Of a stretch of DNA of 64,000 nucleotides, positions 48,108 to 57,294 are shown one piece after another. The stretch comes from Flavobacterium hydrophilum. Lineage in GTDB: Bacteria > Bacteroidota > Bacteroidia > Flavobacteriales > Flavobacteriaceae. Where the stretch lies: NCBI RefSeq assembly GCF_003202405.1, contig NZ_QJHL01000002.1, positions 248,001 to 312,000 on the forward strand. The letters are read 5' to 3'. The notes under the pieces were generated by a model. It was not told the DNA's origin and did not search any database. It worked only from the letters and a program-made list of their open reading frames with translations. Each line of letters opens with the position of its first letter. Within the stretch, counting starts at the first letter, position 1. The translations under genes were made by a program, and so were the position numbers.

Positions 48108-49550
48108 TTAATTTTTATTGATAACTTGTAAAATTGTTTCGAGACTTGGTGTAATCAAATCTGTAATTGGTTTTGGATAAAATCCGAAGAACAATAAAAC
48201 AGCAATAATTACGGCAAAAGAAATTCCTTCGCTAAGCGTTACATCTGCAAAAACTTTTGAGTTTGTTTGACCCAGCATTACGTGTTGGAACATTCTCAAC
48301 ATATAATAAGCTCCTAAAATAATAGTTGTTCCGCCTAAAACAGCGAACCAGATATTGATTTGAGATAAGCTGTATAAAACTGTAAATTCTCCAACAAAGT
48401 TAAATGTACTTGGTAAAGCAACAGAAGCTAATACTAAGATTAAAAACATGGAAGTAAATTTTGGAGATTGTGTACGAATACCACCTAATTCTGCAATTTC
48501 TCTTGTTTCAAATCTTCTGAAAATAACTTCAGCAGCAAAAAATAATCCAACAACCACAAAACCGTGAGCAATCATTTGTAAAACGGCACCACGTAAACCA
48601 TCAAGAGTTAAAGTGTAAGATCCTGCAGCAATTAAACCAACGTGAGCTAAAGAAGAATACGCTAATAATTTCTTTAAATCTTTTTGTCTCAAAGCAACTA
48701 TTGAACCGTAAATAACTCCGGCTATTCCAAGAGCGATAAAGATGTTCATGTACTCTTTTGCAGCAAGCGGTGCAATTGGCAATTGCCATCTGATAACGCT
48801 ATAAAGCCCCATTTTTAGCATGATACCTGATAAAAGCATGGTTCCAACAGTTGGTGCTTTTTGGTACACATTTGCCTGCCATGTGTGGAAAGGAATAATT
48901 GGAATTTTGATTGCATAAGCTAAAAAGAAAGCTAAGAAAATCCAGAATTGCTCACACGCAGATAATTCAACTTTATATAAATCTTCAATTAAGAAACTTC
49001 CGTTTGCTTTTTGAGATAAATAAATAAAAGCAACAAGCATGAATAGCGAACCGGCAAGTGTGTAAATAAAGAATTTAACCACTGCTTTTCTGCGTTCATC
49101 AGCATCTCCGTTACCCCAGATAAGAGCAATGAAGTAAATTGGAATTAAAGCCAATTCCCAAAAAATATAATATAATAAACCATCAGCAGCTAAGAAAGTT
49201 CCTGTCATTGCAAATGCCATAAACAAAATCAATCCATAAAAACCTTTAGCATTTTTATACTCATTTCCGAAAGAAGAAAATATGATGATAGGAGTTAATG
49301 CCAGAGTTAATAAAACCATTGCAAGGCCAAGTCCGTCAGCATTTAAAGCGAAAGAGATTTTAGGTTGTGTAATCCAAGCGTTAATTACGCTGATATTTTC
49401 GCCGGCATTGTAATTATTCAATAGTACAATTGAACATCCTAAAGCAGCTAAACTAAAAAGCAAAGCAACTTTTGAAGCTAGTTTGTCACCGGAAAAATAA
49501 GTGGCAAAAGCACCAATTAAGAGTATAATTAATATAGTAGAAACGTTCAT
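48108..49550 (-). CDS. nuoM: NADH-quinone oxidoreductase subunit M
   Basis: 480 residues, antiporter-like proton-pumping subunit with about 14 helices. The key Glu is in YYIFWELALIPIYFIALIWG, and the Lys in AIKIPIIPFHTWQANVYQKAP. SIVALRQKDLKKLLAYSSLAHVG marks the second half. It lies 10 bases after nuoL, in the standard order. Confidence 0.96.
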   Translation of the reverse strand: MNVSTILIILLIGAFATYFSGDKLASKVALLFSLAALGCSIVLLNNYNAGENISVINAWITQPKISFALNADGLGLAMVLLTLALTPIIIFSSFGNEYKNAKGFYGLILFMAFAMTGTFLAADGLLYYIFWELALIPIYFIALIWGNGDADERRKAVVKFFIYTLAGSLFMLVAFIYLSQKANGSFLIEDLYKVELSACEQFWIFLAFFLAYAIKIPIIPFHTWQANVYQKAPTVGTMLLSGIMLKMGLYSVIRWQLPIAPLAAKEYMNIFIALGIAGVIYGSIVALRQKDLKKLLAYSSLAHVGLIAAGSYTLTLDGLRGAVLQMIAHGFVVVGLFFAAEVIFRRFETREIAELGGIRTQSPKFTSMFLILVLASVALPSTFNFVGEFTVLYSLSQINIWFAVLGGTTIILGAYYMLRMFQHVMLGQTNSKVFADVTLSEGISFAVIIAVLLFFGFYPKPITDLITPSLETILQVINKN

Positions 49551-49560
49551 AGTTATAATA

Positions 49561-51456
49561 TTATTGAGCTAAAAATATATAGGAAATAATGGCACACATC
49601 CCTAAAACAAAAACAAACAGATATAATCCGATACTTCCCGATTGTAATCTCTTTCCTTGAAAAGCAATTTCATTTGCCACTTTACCTAATCCAAAAACAA
49701 GAGCAGATAAACCGGTTTCGATATAATCTCTAAAGAATTTAGATAAAACGTTTATTGGCTGTACGAATACTGCGTCGTAGATTTCGTCTACATAGTATTT
49801 ATTGTATAAAACTTTGCTTAAACCTGTAATGTTTTCATCTGATTCAGGAACATTATCTTGTTTAAAGTACTTAATGTAAGCAATTAAAATCCCTAATAAT
49901 CCACCTAAAACAGCAACTCCCATTAAAGTATATTCTGTTGCTCCTAAATGATGTTCTTCGCCAGCCACTTTCGTGAAAAGGGGTGCTAAATACTCATTTA
50001 ACCAGCTATGTCCAGGTAAACTGATCAATCCTCCAAAAGCTGCTAAAATAGCAAGGATGATAAGCGGAATAGTAATTAGTGAACCACTTTCATGTAAATG
50101 ATGTTTTTGTTCTTCTGTTCCTCTAAATTCTTTGAAGAAAGTTAAGAACATTAAACGGAACATATAGAAAGCTGTCATGATTGAAGCTACAGATCCAACA
50201 ACATATAATGGAATACTGTGGTGGAAAGCCGTCAATAAAATTTCATCTTTAGAGAAGAATCCTGAGAAAAATGGAACTCCGGAAATGGCCAATGAAGAAA
50301 TCAACATGGTCCAGAACGTAATTGGCATTGCTTTACGCAACCCTCCCATTTTACGCATATCCTGCTCTCCGTGCAATCCGTGAATAACAGATCCTGAACC
50401 TAAGAATAAACAGGCTTTAAAGAAAGCATGTGTGATCACGTGAAATACAGCTACTTCATAAGCTCCAAATCCTAATGCTAAAAACATTAAACCTAATTGA
50501 GAAACTGTAGAGTAAGCCAATACTTTTTTAATATCGGTTTGAACTAGTCCAATTGTTGCGGCAACTAATGAAGTGATAGCTCCAATAACTGCAATAACAG
50601 TTTGAACATCTGTAGCAAGGTCAAAAACAAAGTTTAATCTTGTTATCATGAAGATACCAGCTGTAACCATTGTAGCTGCGTGAATCAATGCAGAAACTGG
50701 AGTTGGACCCGCCATCGCATCCGGTAACCAGGTGTATAATGGAATTTGTGCAGATTTACCACAAGCCCCTATAAACAAACATAATGCTGCAATTGATACA
50801 TTCCAGGCTATTTGCGGCTCATAATGAATTGTTAGAATCGTTTGCTTTAATTCAGTATAGTCTAATGTTTTAAAAGTATATCCTAAAATAAACATTCCAA
50901 TCAAAAGACCTAAATCCCCAATTCTGTTCATGATGAATGCTTTTTTTGCAGCATCGTTGTAATCCTGGTTTTTATGCCAGAATCCAATTAATAGGTAAGA
51001 ACAAAGTCCAACACCTTCCCATCCAATGAACAGCACTAATAAGTTGCTTCCAATTACAAGTGTAATCATAAAGAAAACGAACAAATTCAAATAAGAAAAG
51101 AATTTGTGCATGTTTTCGTCATCATGCATGTAACTGATAGAGTATAAGTGAATCAAAGATCCGATTCCGGTTACGAAAAGCAGCCAAAGAACAGATAATT
51201 GATCTAATAAAAATCCAAGATTGATTTTTAAGTTACTAATCTGAATCCAGTCAAATAAAGTAACTTCGATTGCTTTTCCGGTTGAAGTTATTTGATCAAA
51301 AAGTACAAGAGTAACGATGAAAGAAATTACTACAGCAACAGTTCCGATAATTCCTGAAACTGTTTTTCCTAAGCTTTTTCCAAAGAAAACATTGATTAAA
51401 AATCCTAAAAAAGGAGTTAATACTAAAAGTAAAGCTAAATTGGTATCCATTTCCAT
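49561..51456 (-). CDS. nuoL: NADH-quinone oxidoreductase subunit L
   Basis: 631 residues, the largest antiporter-like subunit. Visible are FIGWEGVGLCSYLLIGFW, GKSAQIPLYTWLPDAMAGPT and PVSALIHAATMVTAGIFMI. The C-terminal part contains the long lateral helix that spans the membrane arm. It begins directly at the end of nuoK, with no spacer. Confidence 0.96.
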   Translation of the reverse strand: MEMDTNLALLLVLTPFLGFLINVFFGKSLGKTVSGIIGTVAVVISFIVTLVLFDQITSTGKAIEVTLFDWIQISNLKINLGFLLDQLSVLWLLFVTGIGSLIHLYSISYMHDDENMHKFFSYLNLFVFFMITLVIGSNLLVLFIGWEGVGLCSYLLIGFWHKNQDYNDAAKKAFIMNRIGDLGLLIGMFILGYTFKTLDYTELKQTILTIHYEPQIAWNVSIAALCLFIGACGKSAQIPLYTWLPDAMAGPTPVSALIHAATMVTAGIFMITRLNFVFDLATDVQTVIAVIGAITSLVAATIGLVQTDIKKVLAYSTVSQLGLMFLALGFGAYEVAVFHVITHAFFKACLFLGSGSVIHGLHGEQDMRKMGGLRKAMPITFWTMLISSLAISGVPFFSGFFSKDEILLTAFHHSIPLYVVGSVASIMTAFYMFRLMFLTFFKEFRGTEEQKHHLHESGSLITIPLIILAILAAFGGLISLPGHSWLNEYLAPLFTKVAGEEHHLGATEYTLMGVAVLGGLLGILIAYIKYFKQDNVPESDENITGLSKVLYNKYYVDEIYDAVFVQPINVLSKFFRDYIETGLSALVFGLGKVANEIAFQGKRLQSGSIGLYLFVFVLGMCAIISYIFLAQ

Positions 51457-51777
51457 TTATCCTTTTAAATTTTTTAAATTATCGATACTAATCGAACCTA
51501 AATTTCTAAAGATCGAAACTAAAATAGCCAATCCTACAGCAACTTCAGCTGCAGCAACTGCCATCGAAAAGAACACAAAAACCTGTCCCTGTGCATCCTG
51601 ATGATAAGTCGAAAATGCAACAAATAAAAGGTTTACCGCATTCAGCATGATTTCGATAGACATAAAAACAATAATTGCATTTCGTCTGTACAATACACCA
51701 AAAATACCAATACAGAAAAGTACAACACTTAAAAAGATGTAATTTTCAATACCTATTTGATTTAATATATTATCCAT
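51457..51777 (-). CDS. nuoK: NADH-quinone oxidoreductase subunit K
   Basis: 106 residues with three transmembrane helices. Conserved Glu residues lie in [20 protein letters not shown] and in [20 protein letters not shown], as needed for the proton pathway. Its ATG overlaps the nuoJ stop by one base (TAATG), so translation is coupled. Confidence 0.96.
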   Translation of the reverse strand: MDNILNQIGIENYIFLSVVLFCIGIFGVLYRRNAIIVFMSIEIMLNAVNLLFVAFSTYHQDAQGQVFVFFSMAVAAAEVAVGLAILVSIFRNLGSISIDNLKNLKG

Positions 51778-52316
51778 TATTTATTTAATTTTTCTTTTTT
51801 AGACAATAGAACCGTTCCAATCATTGCAACCAAAAGTAAGATTGAAGCAAATTCAAACGGAACCATATATTCGTTCAGTAATATTTTACCTAAAACCTTA
51901 ATCGATTGGAAATCTTCTCCGGTTGAGTCATATTCACCAACAATTGGTTTTGAATTAATAAAAATTGTAATTAATACAATAACAATTAAACAAAAAGAAA
52001 CAATTGCCCCTAAACGTGTAATTCTTGGGCGGTGAACGTCTCGTTGTTCGTTCAGATTCATCAACATAATCGTAAACAGGAACAGAATCATAATCGCACC
52101 CGAATAGACTATAATGTGAACAATAGCTAAAAACTGAGCATTCAATAATAAATAATGACCCGCAATAGAAAAGAAACAAATCACTAAATAAATAGCAGAA
52201 TGAATTGGGTTTCTGCTAAAAATGGTCAGGAACGCTGTAATGACCGTGATAAACGCTAAGAAACAAAATATTACTTGTACAGTAGTTGCGTGAGCAAAAT
52301 CAGGAATATGTATCAT
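51777..52316 (-). CDS. nuoJ: NADH-quinone oxidoreductase subunit J
   Basis: 179 residues, five transmembrane helices, recognised by [20 protein letters not shown] and [20 protein letters not shown]. It contains the helix with the pi-bulge important for coupling in complex I. It abuts nuoI exactly. Confidence 0.94.
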   Translation of the reverse strand: MIHIPDFAHATTVQVIFCFLAFITVITAFLTIFSRNPIHSAIYLVICFFSIAGHYLLLNAQFLAIVHIIVYSGAIMILFLFTIMLMNLNEQRDVHRPRITRLGAIVSFCLIVIVLITIFINSKPIVGEYDSTGEDFQSIKVLGKILLNEYMVPFEFASILLLVAMIGTVLLSKKEKLNK

Positions 52317-52862
52317 TTAGTTAGCATTATTAAGTTGAGCATTTTTGATGGCCACATCAAGAGGCATCACTAATCTGTCTTTTCCAAAAATGAAATCTTC
52401 TCTTTCATAACTGGAAGGAACCAATACTTTCGAAGTCGTCAAATAAATAGCATCTTTTGGACAGGCTTCTTCACACAGTCCACAGAAAATACAACGCAGC
52501 ATATTGATTTCGTAAATCGAAGCATATTTTTCTTCTCTGTACAAATGTTTTTCATCTGCTTTACGCTCAGCTGCTTTCATAGTAATGGCTTCAGCAGGGC
52601 ATGACAAAGCACATAATCCGCAGGCAGTACAGTTTTCACGACCTTGCTCATCACGTTTTAGCTGGTGCTGACCACGATACACCGGACTCATTTCACGTAC
52701 TTGTTCCGGATAATGAATAGTAGCTTTCTTTTTGAAAAAGTGTTTAATGGTAATCAATAAACCTTTAGCAATCGCCACAAGATACAATCGCTCCAAAAAA
52801 GTCATCTCCTTGTTAGAGACTAACTTTTTTCTACCCGATAATGATATAGTTTCTATTGACAT
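52317..52862 (-). CDS. nuoI: NADH-quinone oxidoreductase subunit I
   Basis: 181 residues. Two 4Fe-4S ferredoxin motifs bind clusters N6a and N6b: CTACGLCALSCPAEAI and CIFCGLCEEACPKDAI. An N-terminal amphipathic helix lies near ERLYLVAIAKGLLITIKHFF. It connects the peripheral arm to the quinone site. The 180 bases upstream, before nuoH in gene order, hold a repeat element and no gene. Confidence 0.96.
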   Translation of the reverse strand: MSIETISLSGRKKLVSNKEMTFLERLYLVAIAKGLLITIKHFFKKKATIHYPEQVREMSPVYRGQHQLKRDEQGRENCTACGLCALSCPAEAITMKAAERKADEKHLYREEKYASIYEINMLRCIFCGLCEEACPKDAIYLTTSKVLVPSSYEREDFIFGKDRLVMPLDVAIKNAQLNNAN

Positions 52863-52935
52863 TTTAATCTATATTTTGTGATTTAATTTGATCATTAAGC
52901 CAAATTCAAATCTATTTTATTTTTTATTTAGTAGC

Positions 52936-53029
52936 TAATCCTGCTATCCGCTGTATTCCCGCTAACAAAAACTACGGCTAAAAAGCCTTGTTTTCTAAAG
53001 CGGGAGATGCCGCTCCTATCAGGGCTAGG
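52936..53029. repeat. Structured intergenic repeat, copy 2, inside the nuo operon
   Basis: Left end TAATCCTGCTATCC, right end CCTATCAGGGCTAG. Inside, CCCGCT pairs with AGCGGG, AACAAAA with TTGTTTT, and GGCT with AGCC around an AAAA loop. Compared with copy 1 (43220-43292), the end stem changes from CCCG/CGGG to CCTG/CAGG, a compensatory pair change. It fills most of the nuoH-nuoI gap. Confidence 0.65.
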
Positions 53030-53042
53030 GGAATCCGGTATT

Positions 53043-54098
53043 TTAGAACCCTAAGAAAGCAGCGAGATCGTGTCTTAAAATTACGATTCCTGTCACAATA
53101 ATGTTTGCAATAGAAAGCGGAATCAAAATTTTCCATCCCAAGTGCATCAATTGATCATATCTAAATCTCGGAATCGTCCAGCGAACCCACATGTAGAAAA
53201 AGATCCAGAAGCATATTTTGGCAAACAATACTACAATTCCTAATATATTAGCAATGTTTACGCCTGCATTTTCAACCATCCAGTCCATACCCGGATAATT
53301 GTATCCTCCAAAAAACAATACTGAAATAATAGTAGCCGAGATAAACATATTCGCATATTCAGCAAATAGATAGAATCCCATTTTCATAGATGAATATTCG
53401 GTATGGTAACCACCAATCAACTCAGATTCACATTCTGCTAAATCAAAAGGAGTTCTGTTGGTTTCAGCAAAAGCACAAATAAGGAAAATTAGGAAAGATA
53501 AAGGCTGGTAGAAAACATTCCAATTCATTCCGGCCTGTTGTAATGAGATTTCTTTCAAGCTCAAAGTTCCCGTCATCATCAACAAAGCAATCATGGATAA
53601 TCCCATAGCAACTTCATAAGAAACCATTTGAGATGCTGCACGAACCGCTCCCATCAAAGAGAACTTATTGTTTGAAGCCCATCCGCCAATCATGATTCCG
53701 TAAACTCCAACAGAAACAACTCCAAAGAAATATAACAAAGCAATATTGATATCGGTAGCTTGTAATAAAATATCTCTTCCAAAAAGATGTAATCTGTCCC
53801 CCCACGGAATAACGGCACTTGTCATCAAAGCCGTACTCATGGCAATTGCCGGACCTACTACAAATAAAAATCGGTTTGGTGTATTTGGGAAAAATTCTTC
53901 TTTCGAAAATAATTTCAAACCATCGGCAAGAGGCTGCAATAAACCTCCCCATCCCGCACGGTTAGGTCCTACACGGTCTTGTAAAAAAGCTGCAACTTTA
54001 CGTTCAGCCCAAGTTGAGTACATCGCCATAATCATGGTAATGGCAAAAACCACAACAATTACAACACTTTTTTCTATAATAAACGCACCATCTACCAT
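53043..54098 (-). CDS. nuoH: NADH-quinone oxidoreductase subunit H
   Basis: 351 residues, eight transmembrane helices, forms part of the quinone chamber. Signature stretches: ERKVAAFLQDRVGPNRAGWG, GLLQPLADGLKLFSKEEFFP, and the charged loop AETNRTPFDLAECESELIGG near the middle. It begins two bases after nuoG ends. Confidence 0.97.
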   Translation of the reverse strand: MVDGAFIIEKSVVIVVVFAITMIMAMYSTWAERKVAAFLQDRVGPNRAGWGGLLQPLADGLKLFSKEEFFPNTPNRFLFVVGPAIAMSTALMTSAVIPWGDRLHLFGRDILLQATDINIALLYFFGVVSVGVYGIMIGGWASNNKFSLMGAVRAASQMVSYEVAMGLSMIALLMMTGTLSLKEISLQQAGMNWNVFYQPLSFLIFLICAFAETNRTPFDLAECESELIGGYHTEYSSMKMGFYLFAEYANMFISATIISVLFFGGYNYPGMDWMVENAGVNIANILGIVVLFAKICFWIFFYMWVRWTIPRFRYDQLMHLGWKILIPLSIANIIVTGIVILRHDLAAFLGF

Positions 54099-54100
54099 CG

Positions 54101-55132
54101 TTAAGAATTTTGGTTGTTAGTGTTTAATGGAATTTCAGCCATACTAATTTTTTTACGGTCTTCATCTCTACCTAAAAGAATATTCTTTTCAGTATCGATT
54201 TGTACTTTTTCTAATTTTTGAGTGTAGTTGTTTTGGTTGATAACAGAATCTTTTTCAAATTCTCTTGGTCCTTCAATAACCCAGTCATTAACGTTTTTAT
54301 GGTCAAAACGGCAGCTGTTGCAGATAAATTCTTCTACTTCATGATACTCATCTTTACGACCTGTTACACGCTGAATTTCGCCTCCAAACATCCAAACGGT
54401 AGTTTTACCGCAGCATCCCGGAGTTGTACATTCTCTATGTGCGTTATAAGGTTTGTTGAACCAAACTCTTGATTTAAAACGGAAAGTTTTGTCAGTTAAA
54501 GCTCCAACAGGACAAACATCAATCATGTTTCCGGAGAATTCATTGTCGATAGCTTTTGAGATTCCGGTAGAAATATTAGCGTGGTCACCACGGTCTAATA
54601 CTCCGTGAACTCTGTTATCTGTCAGTTGATCTGCAACTTGTACACATCTTTGACATAAGATACAACGGTTCATATGCAGTTGAATATTAGGACCAATATC
54701 TTCTGGCTCAAATGTTCTTTTTTCTTCGATAAAACGTGATTTTGGATTTCCGTGTTCGAAACTTAAATTTTGAAGATCACATTCACCAGCCTGATCACAA
54801 ACAGGGCAATCTAAAGGGTGGTTGATCAATAAAAATTCTGTTACAGATTTGCGGGCTTCAGTAACTCTGTCAGAAGATTTGCTGTTTACTTCCATTCCGT
54901 CCATACAGCCGGTTACACAAGATGCCATTAATTTTGGCATTGGTCTTGGGTCAGCTTCGCTTCCTTTAGAAACTTCAACTAAACAACAACGACATTTACC
55001 GCCGCTGCCTTTTAATTTGGAGTAATAGCACATGGCTGGCGGAACTAAATCCCCTCCAATCATACGCGCCGCCTGCAGGATGGTAGTTCCTGGTTCTACG
55101 TCAATACTTTGACCGTCTATGGTTACTTTCAT
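54101..55132 (-). CDS. nuoG: NADH-quinone oxidoreductase subunit G, short form
   Basis: 343 residues, against about 680-900 in proteobacteria. It keeps the 2Fe-2S domain (CYY, then CRCCLVEV, then SCVTGC), the His-ligated 4Fe-4S motif HPLDCPVCDQAGEC, and a ferredoxin-like pair (NRCILCQRCVQV and DVCPVGALT). It then has CTTPGCCGKT and FICNSCRFDH. The large molybdopterin-fold domain is absent. The frame ends cleanly and nuoH follows two bases later, so this is a natural short form as often seen in flavobacteria, not a truncation artefact. Confidence 0.93.
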   Translation of the reverse strand: MKVTIDGQSIDVEPGTTILQAARMIGGDLVPPAMCYYSKLKGSGGKCRCCLVEVSKGSEADPRPMPKLMASCVTGCMDGMEVNSKSSDRVTEARKSVTEFLLINHPLDCPVCDQAGECDLQNLSFEHGNPKSRFIEEKRTFEPEDIGPNIQLHMNRCILCQRCVQVADQLTDNRVHGVLDRGDHANISTGISKAIDNEFSGNMIDVCPVGALTDKTFRFKSRVWFNKPYNAHRECTTPGCCGKTTVWMFGGEIQRVTGRKDEYHEVEEFICNSCRFDHKNVNDWVIEGPREFEKDSVINQNNYTQKLEKVQIDTEKNILLGRDEDRKKISMAEIPLNTNNQNS

Positions 55133-55150
55133 CTCTTTATTATGTTTTTT

Positions 55151-55223
55151 TAGTTTCAGGTTTAATATTTCAGTGCCGATAGTTATCGGTATTGAAACTA
55201 GAATAACTTGAAACTTGAAACTA
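55151..55223. repeat. Inverted heptamer element in the nuoG-nuoF gap
   Basis: TAGTTTCAGGTT (55151-55162) pairs with AACTTGAAACTA (55212-55223) at 11 of 12 positions. CTTGAAA occurs twice in tandem (55207-55220). An inner hairpin, TTTCAGTGCCGAT with ATCGGTATTGAAA, is allowed by G-T pairs. It closely resembles the suf gap elements. Confidence 0.65.
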
Positions 55224-55309
55224 TTTTAAATTTTTGTTGAAAGTCGGAATATTGAAAAGAATTTGCTGTCCTTTTAATATATTAACTTCGTACTTCTTTT
55301 ATATTTTTA

Positions 55310-56680
55310 TTATACGATTATTTTACCGCCAACCAGATGTTTCACTTGCGAAAACGGTTCAGCAACAAAATGATCTCTGTTTTTTATTTTTTCAGGGAAA
55401 CGCACGTGGTATTCAAATTCATCTTTGAAATGACGAATAGCTGCTGCTACCGGCCACGAAGCCGCATCGCCAAGCGGACAAATCGTATTTCCTTCGATTT
55501 TACTCTGAATGCTCCATAATAATTCGATATCCTCTTCACGGCCATGACCGTTTTCAATACGATGTAATATTTTTTCCAGCCAACCAGTTCCTTCACGGCA
55601 AGGTGTACATTGTCCGCAGGATTCGTGGTGATAAAAACGGGCAAAATTCCATGTGTTTCTTACGATACATGATGTGTCGTTGTACACGATAAACCCTCCT
55701 GAACCTAACATAGATCCGGTAGCGAAACCACCATCACTTAAAGATTCATAAGACATTAAACGGTCTTCACCGTTTGCTGTTTTGAAGATCAATTCAGCTG
55801 GTAAAATTGGCACAGAAGAACCGCCCGGGACCAAAGCTTTCAGAGGTCTGTTTGATGACATTCCGCCTAAATACTCATCAGAATTCATGAATTCATCAAC
55901 ACTTAAGCCTAATTCGATTTCATAAACTCCTGGGTTTTTGATATGTCCTGAAGCCGAAATTAATTTAGTTCCTGTAGAACGGCCAATTCCAATTTTAGCA
56001 TACTCATCACCTGAATTGTTGATAATCCATGGTACCGCAGCAATTGTTTCAACATTGTTTACAACTGTTGGATTTGCCCAAAGCCCTGAAACTGCAGGGA
56101 ATGGCGGTTTGATACGAGGATTTCCTCTTTTCCCTTCCAGTGATTCTATAAGTGCAGTCTCTTCCCCGCAAATATAAGCACCGGCTCCACAGTGAACATA
56201 CAAGTCTAAATCGTAACCTGTACCTAATATATTTTTTCCTAACCAACCTGCAGCTCTTGCTTCGTTGATTGCTTTTTCCAAAATTTTGAAAACCCACATA
56301 TATTCTCCACGAATGTAGATATAAGATAGGTTAGCGCCCAAAGCAAAACTTGAAGTAATCATTCCCTCGATCAATAAGTGAGGAATAAATTCCATCAAAT
56401 AACGATCTTTGAAAGTTCCTGGTTCAGATTCATCAGCGTTGCAAACCAAATGTCTTGGTTTTCCTGATTTTTTATCAATAAAACTCCATTTCATTCCCGC
56501 TGGGAAACCAGCTCCACCACGACCTCTGATTCCTGATTTTTTTACTTCTTCAACAACTTCGTCAGGAGTAAGGGTTTTTAAAGCTTTTTCTACAGAAGCA
56601 TATCCGCCGTTTTGGCGATACACTTCGTAGGTCTTAATACCCGGAATATTGATTTTGTCTAATAATATTTTTTTTGACAT
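55310..56680 (-). CDS. nuoF: NADH-quinone oxidoreductase subunit F
   Basis: 456 residues, carries FMN, the NADH site and 4Fe-4S cluster N3. GRGGAGFPAGMKWSF binds FMN, and GAGAYICGEETALIESLEGK contacts NADH. The cluster ligands are in ESCGQCTPCREGTGW plus a later Cys (NTICPLGD). It starts one base after nuoE. The 177-base gap to nuoG holds an inverted heptamer element. Confidence 0.97.
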   Translation of the reverse strand: MSKKILLDKINIPGIKTYEVYRQNGGYASVEKALKTLTPDEVVEEVKKSGIRGRGGAGFPAGMKWSFIDKKSGKPRHLVCNADESEPGTFKDRYLMEFIPHLLIEGMITSSFALGANLSYIYIRGEYMWVFKILEKAINEARAAGWLGKNILGTGYDLDLYVHCGAGAYICGEETALIESLEGKRGNPRIKPPFPAVSGLWANPTVVNNVETIAAVPWIINNSGDEYAKIGIGRSTGTKLISASGHIKNPGVYEIELGLSVDEFMNSDEYLGGMSSNRPLKALVPGGSSVPILPAELIFKTANGEDRLMSYESLSDGGFATGSMLGSGGFIVYNDTSCIVRNTWNFARFYHHESCGQCTPCREGTGWLEKILHRIENGHGREEDIELLWSIQSKIEGNTICPLGDAASWPVAAAIRHFKDEFEYHVRFPEKIKNRDHFVAEPFSQVKHLVGGKIIV

Positions 56681-56681
56681 C

Positions 56682-57212
56682 TTATTTATCGTGTAATATT
56701 ATTTTATCATCTCTGCAATCAGCGATTAACTGATCGATTTTGTCTTCTGTCAATTTTTCTTTGTAGAAATCACCCAGCTGCAACATCGGAGCGTATCCGC
56801 AGGCACCTAAACATTCTACACCGGCAATGGTAAACATTCCGTCCGGAGTTGTTTCGCCCATTTTGATGCCTAATTTTTCAGAAGTGTAATCCATTAAATT
56901 TTCGGCACCATTTAAACAGCAACAAGAAGTCTGGCAGAATTCAAACATGTATTTTCCAATTGGTTTTTGGTTGTACATGGTGTAAAAAGTAACCACTTCG
57001 TAAACCTCAATTGGTTTTATGTGTAAAATTTCGGCAACTTTATTCTGCAACTCAATGCTCAGCCAGTTATCATGCGCATCCTGCACTTCGTGCAAAACAG
57101 GCAACAGAGCTGATTTTCTTTTGTCTTCAGGATAATGACTAATCAATTCATTGATGCGGGACATCAATGCTTCAGTCATGTTTATTTCTTGTTTGTAATG
57201 TTTACGTTCCAT
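56682..57212 (-). CDS. nuoE: NADH-quinone oxidoreductase subunit E
   Basis: 176 residues, thioredoxin-like 2Fe-2S subunit. Cluster ligands lie in CQTSCC and ECLGACGYAP. The start at 57212 (MERKHYKQEINMTEALM) is kept, but a shorter start at 57179 (MTEALMSRINEL) is equally consistent with the family. Confidence 0.94.
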   Translation of the reverse strand: MERKHYKQEINMTEALMSRINELISHYPEDKRKSALLPVLHEVQDAHDNWLSIELQNKVAEILHIKPIEVYEVVTFYTMYNQKPIGKYMFEFCQTSCCCLNGAENLMDYTSEKLGIKMGETTPDGMFTIAGVECLGACGYAPMLQLGDFYKEKLTEDKIDQLIADCRDDKIILHDK

Positions 57213-57221
57213 TTTTTATTA

Positions 57222-57294
57222 TTTTGAATTTTAAATTTTAAATTCTAAATGTTTTTGGCATTTATAATTTATAACTCAAAATTTATAATTCATT
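57222..57294. repeat. Inverted heptamer element in the nuoE-nuoD gap
   Basis: Left units TTTTGAA, TTTTAAA, TTTTAAA, TTCTAAA in near-perfect 7-base register (57222-57249, one base slip). Right units ATTTATA, ATTTATA, ACTCAAA, ATTTATA, ATTCATT (57260-57294) run into the nuoD stop. The arms can pair as an AT-rich hairpin. Confidence 0.6.

Noticed and set aside
52863..53042. Small gene in the nuoH-nuoI gap
   Set aside because: No frame of reasonable length; the gap is accounted for by the palindromic repeat element.
53746..54120. Plus-strand frame antisense to nuoH
   Set aside because: nuoH is certain by motif and operon position; the antisense frame is a shadow.
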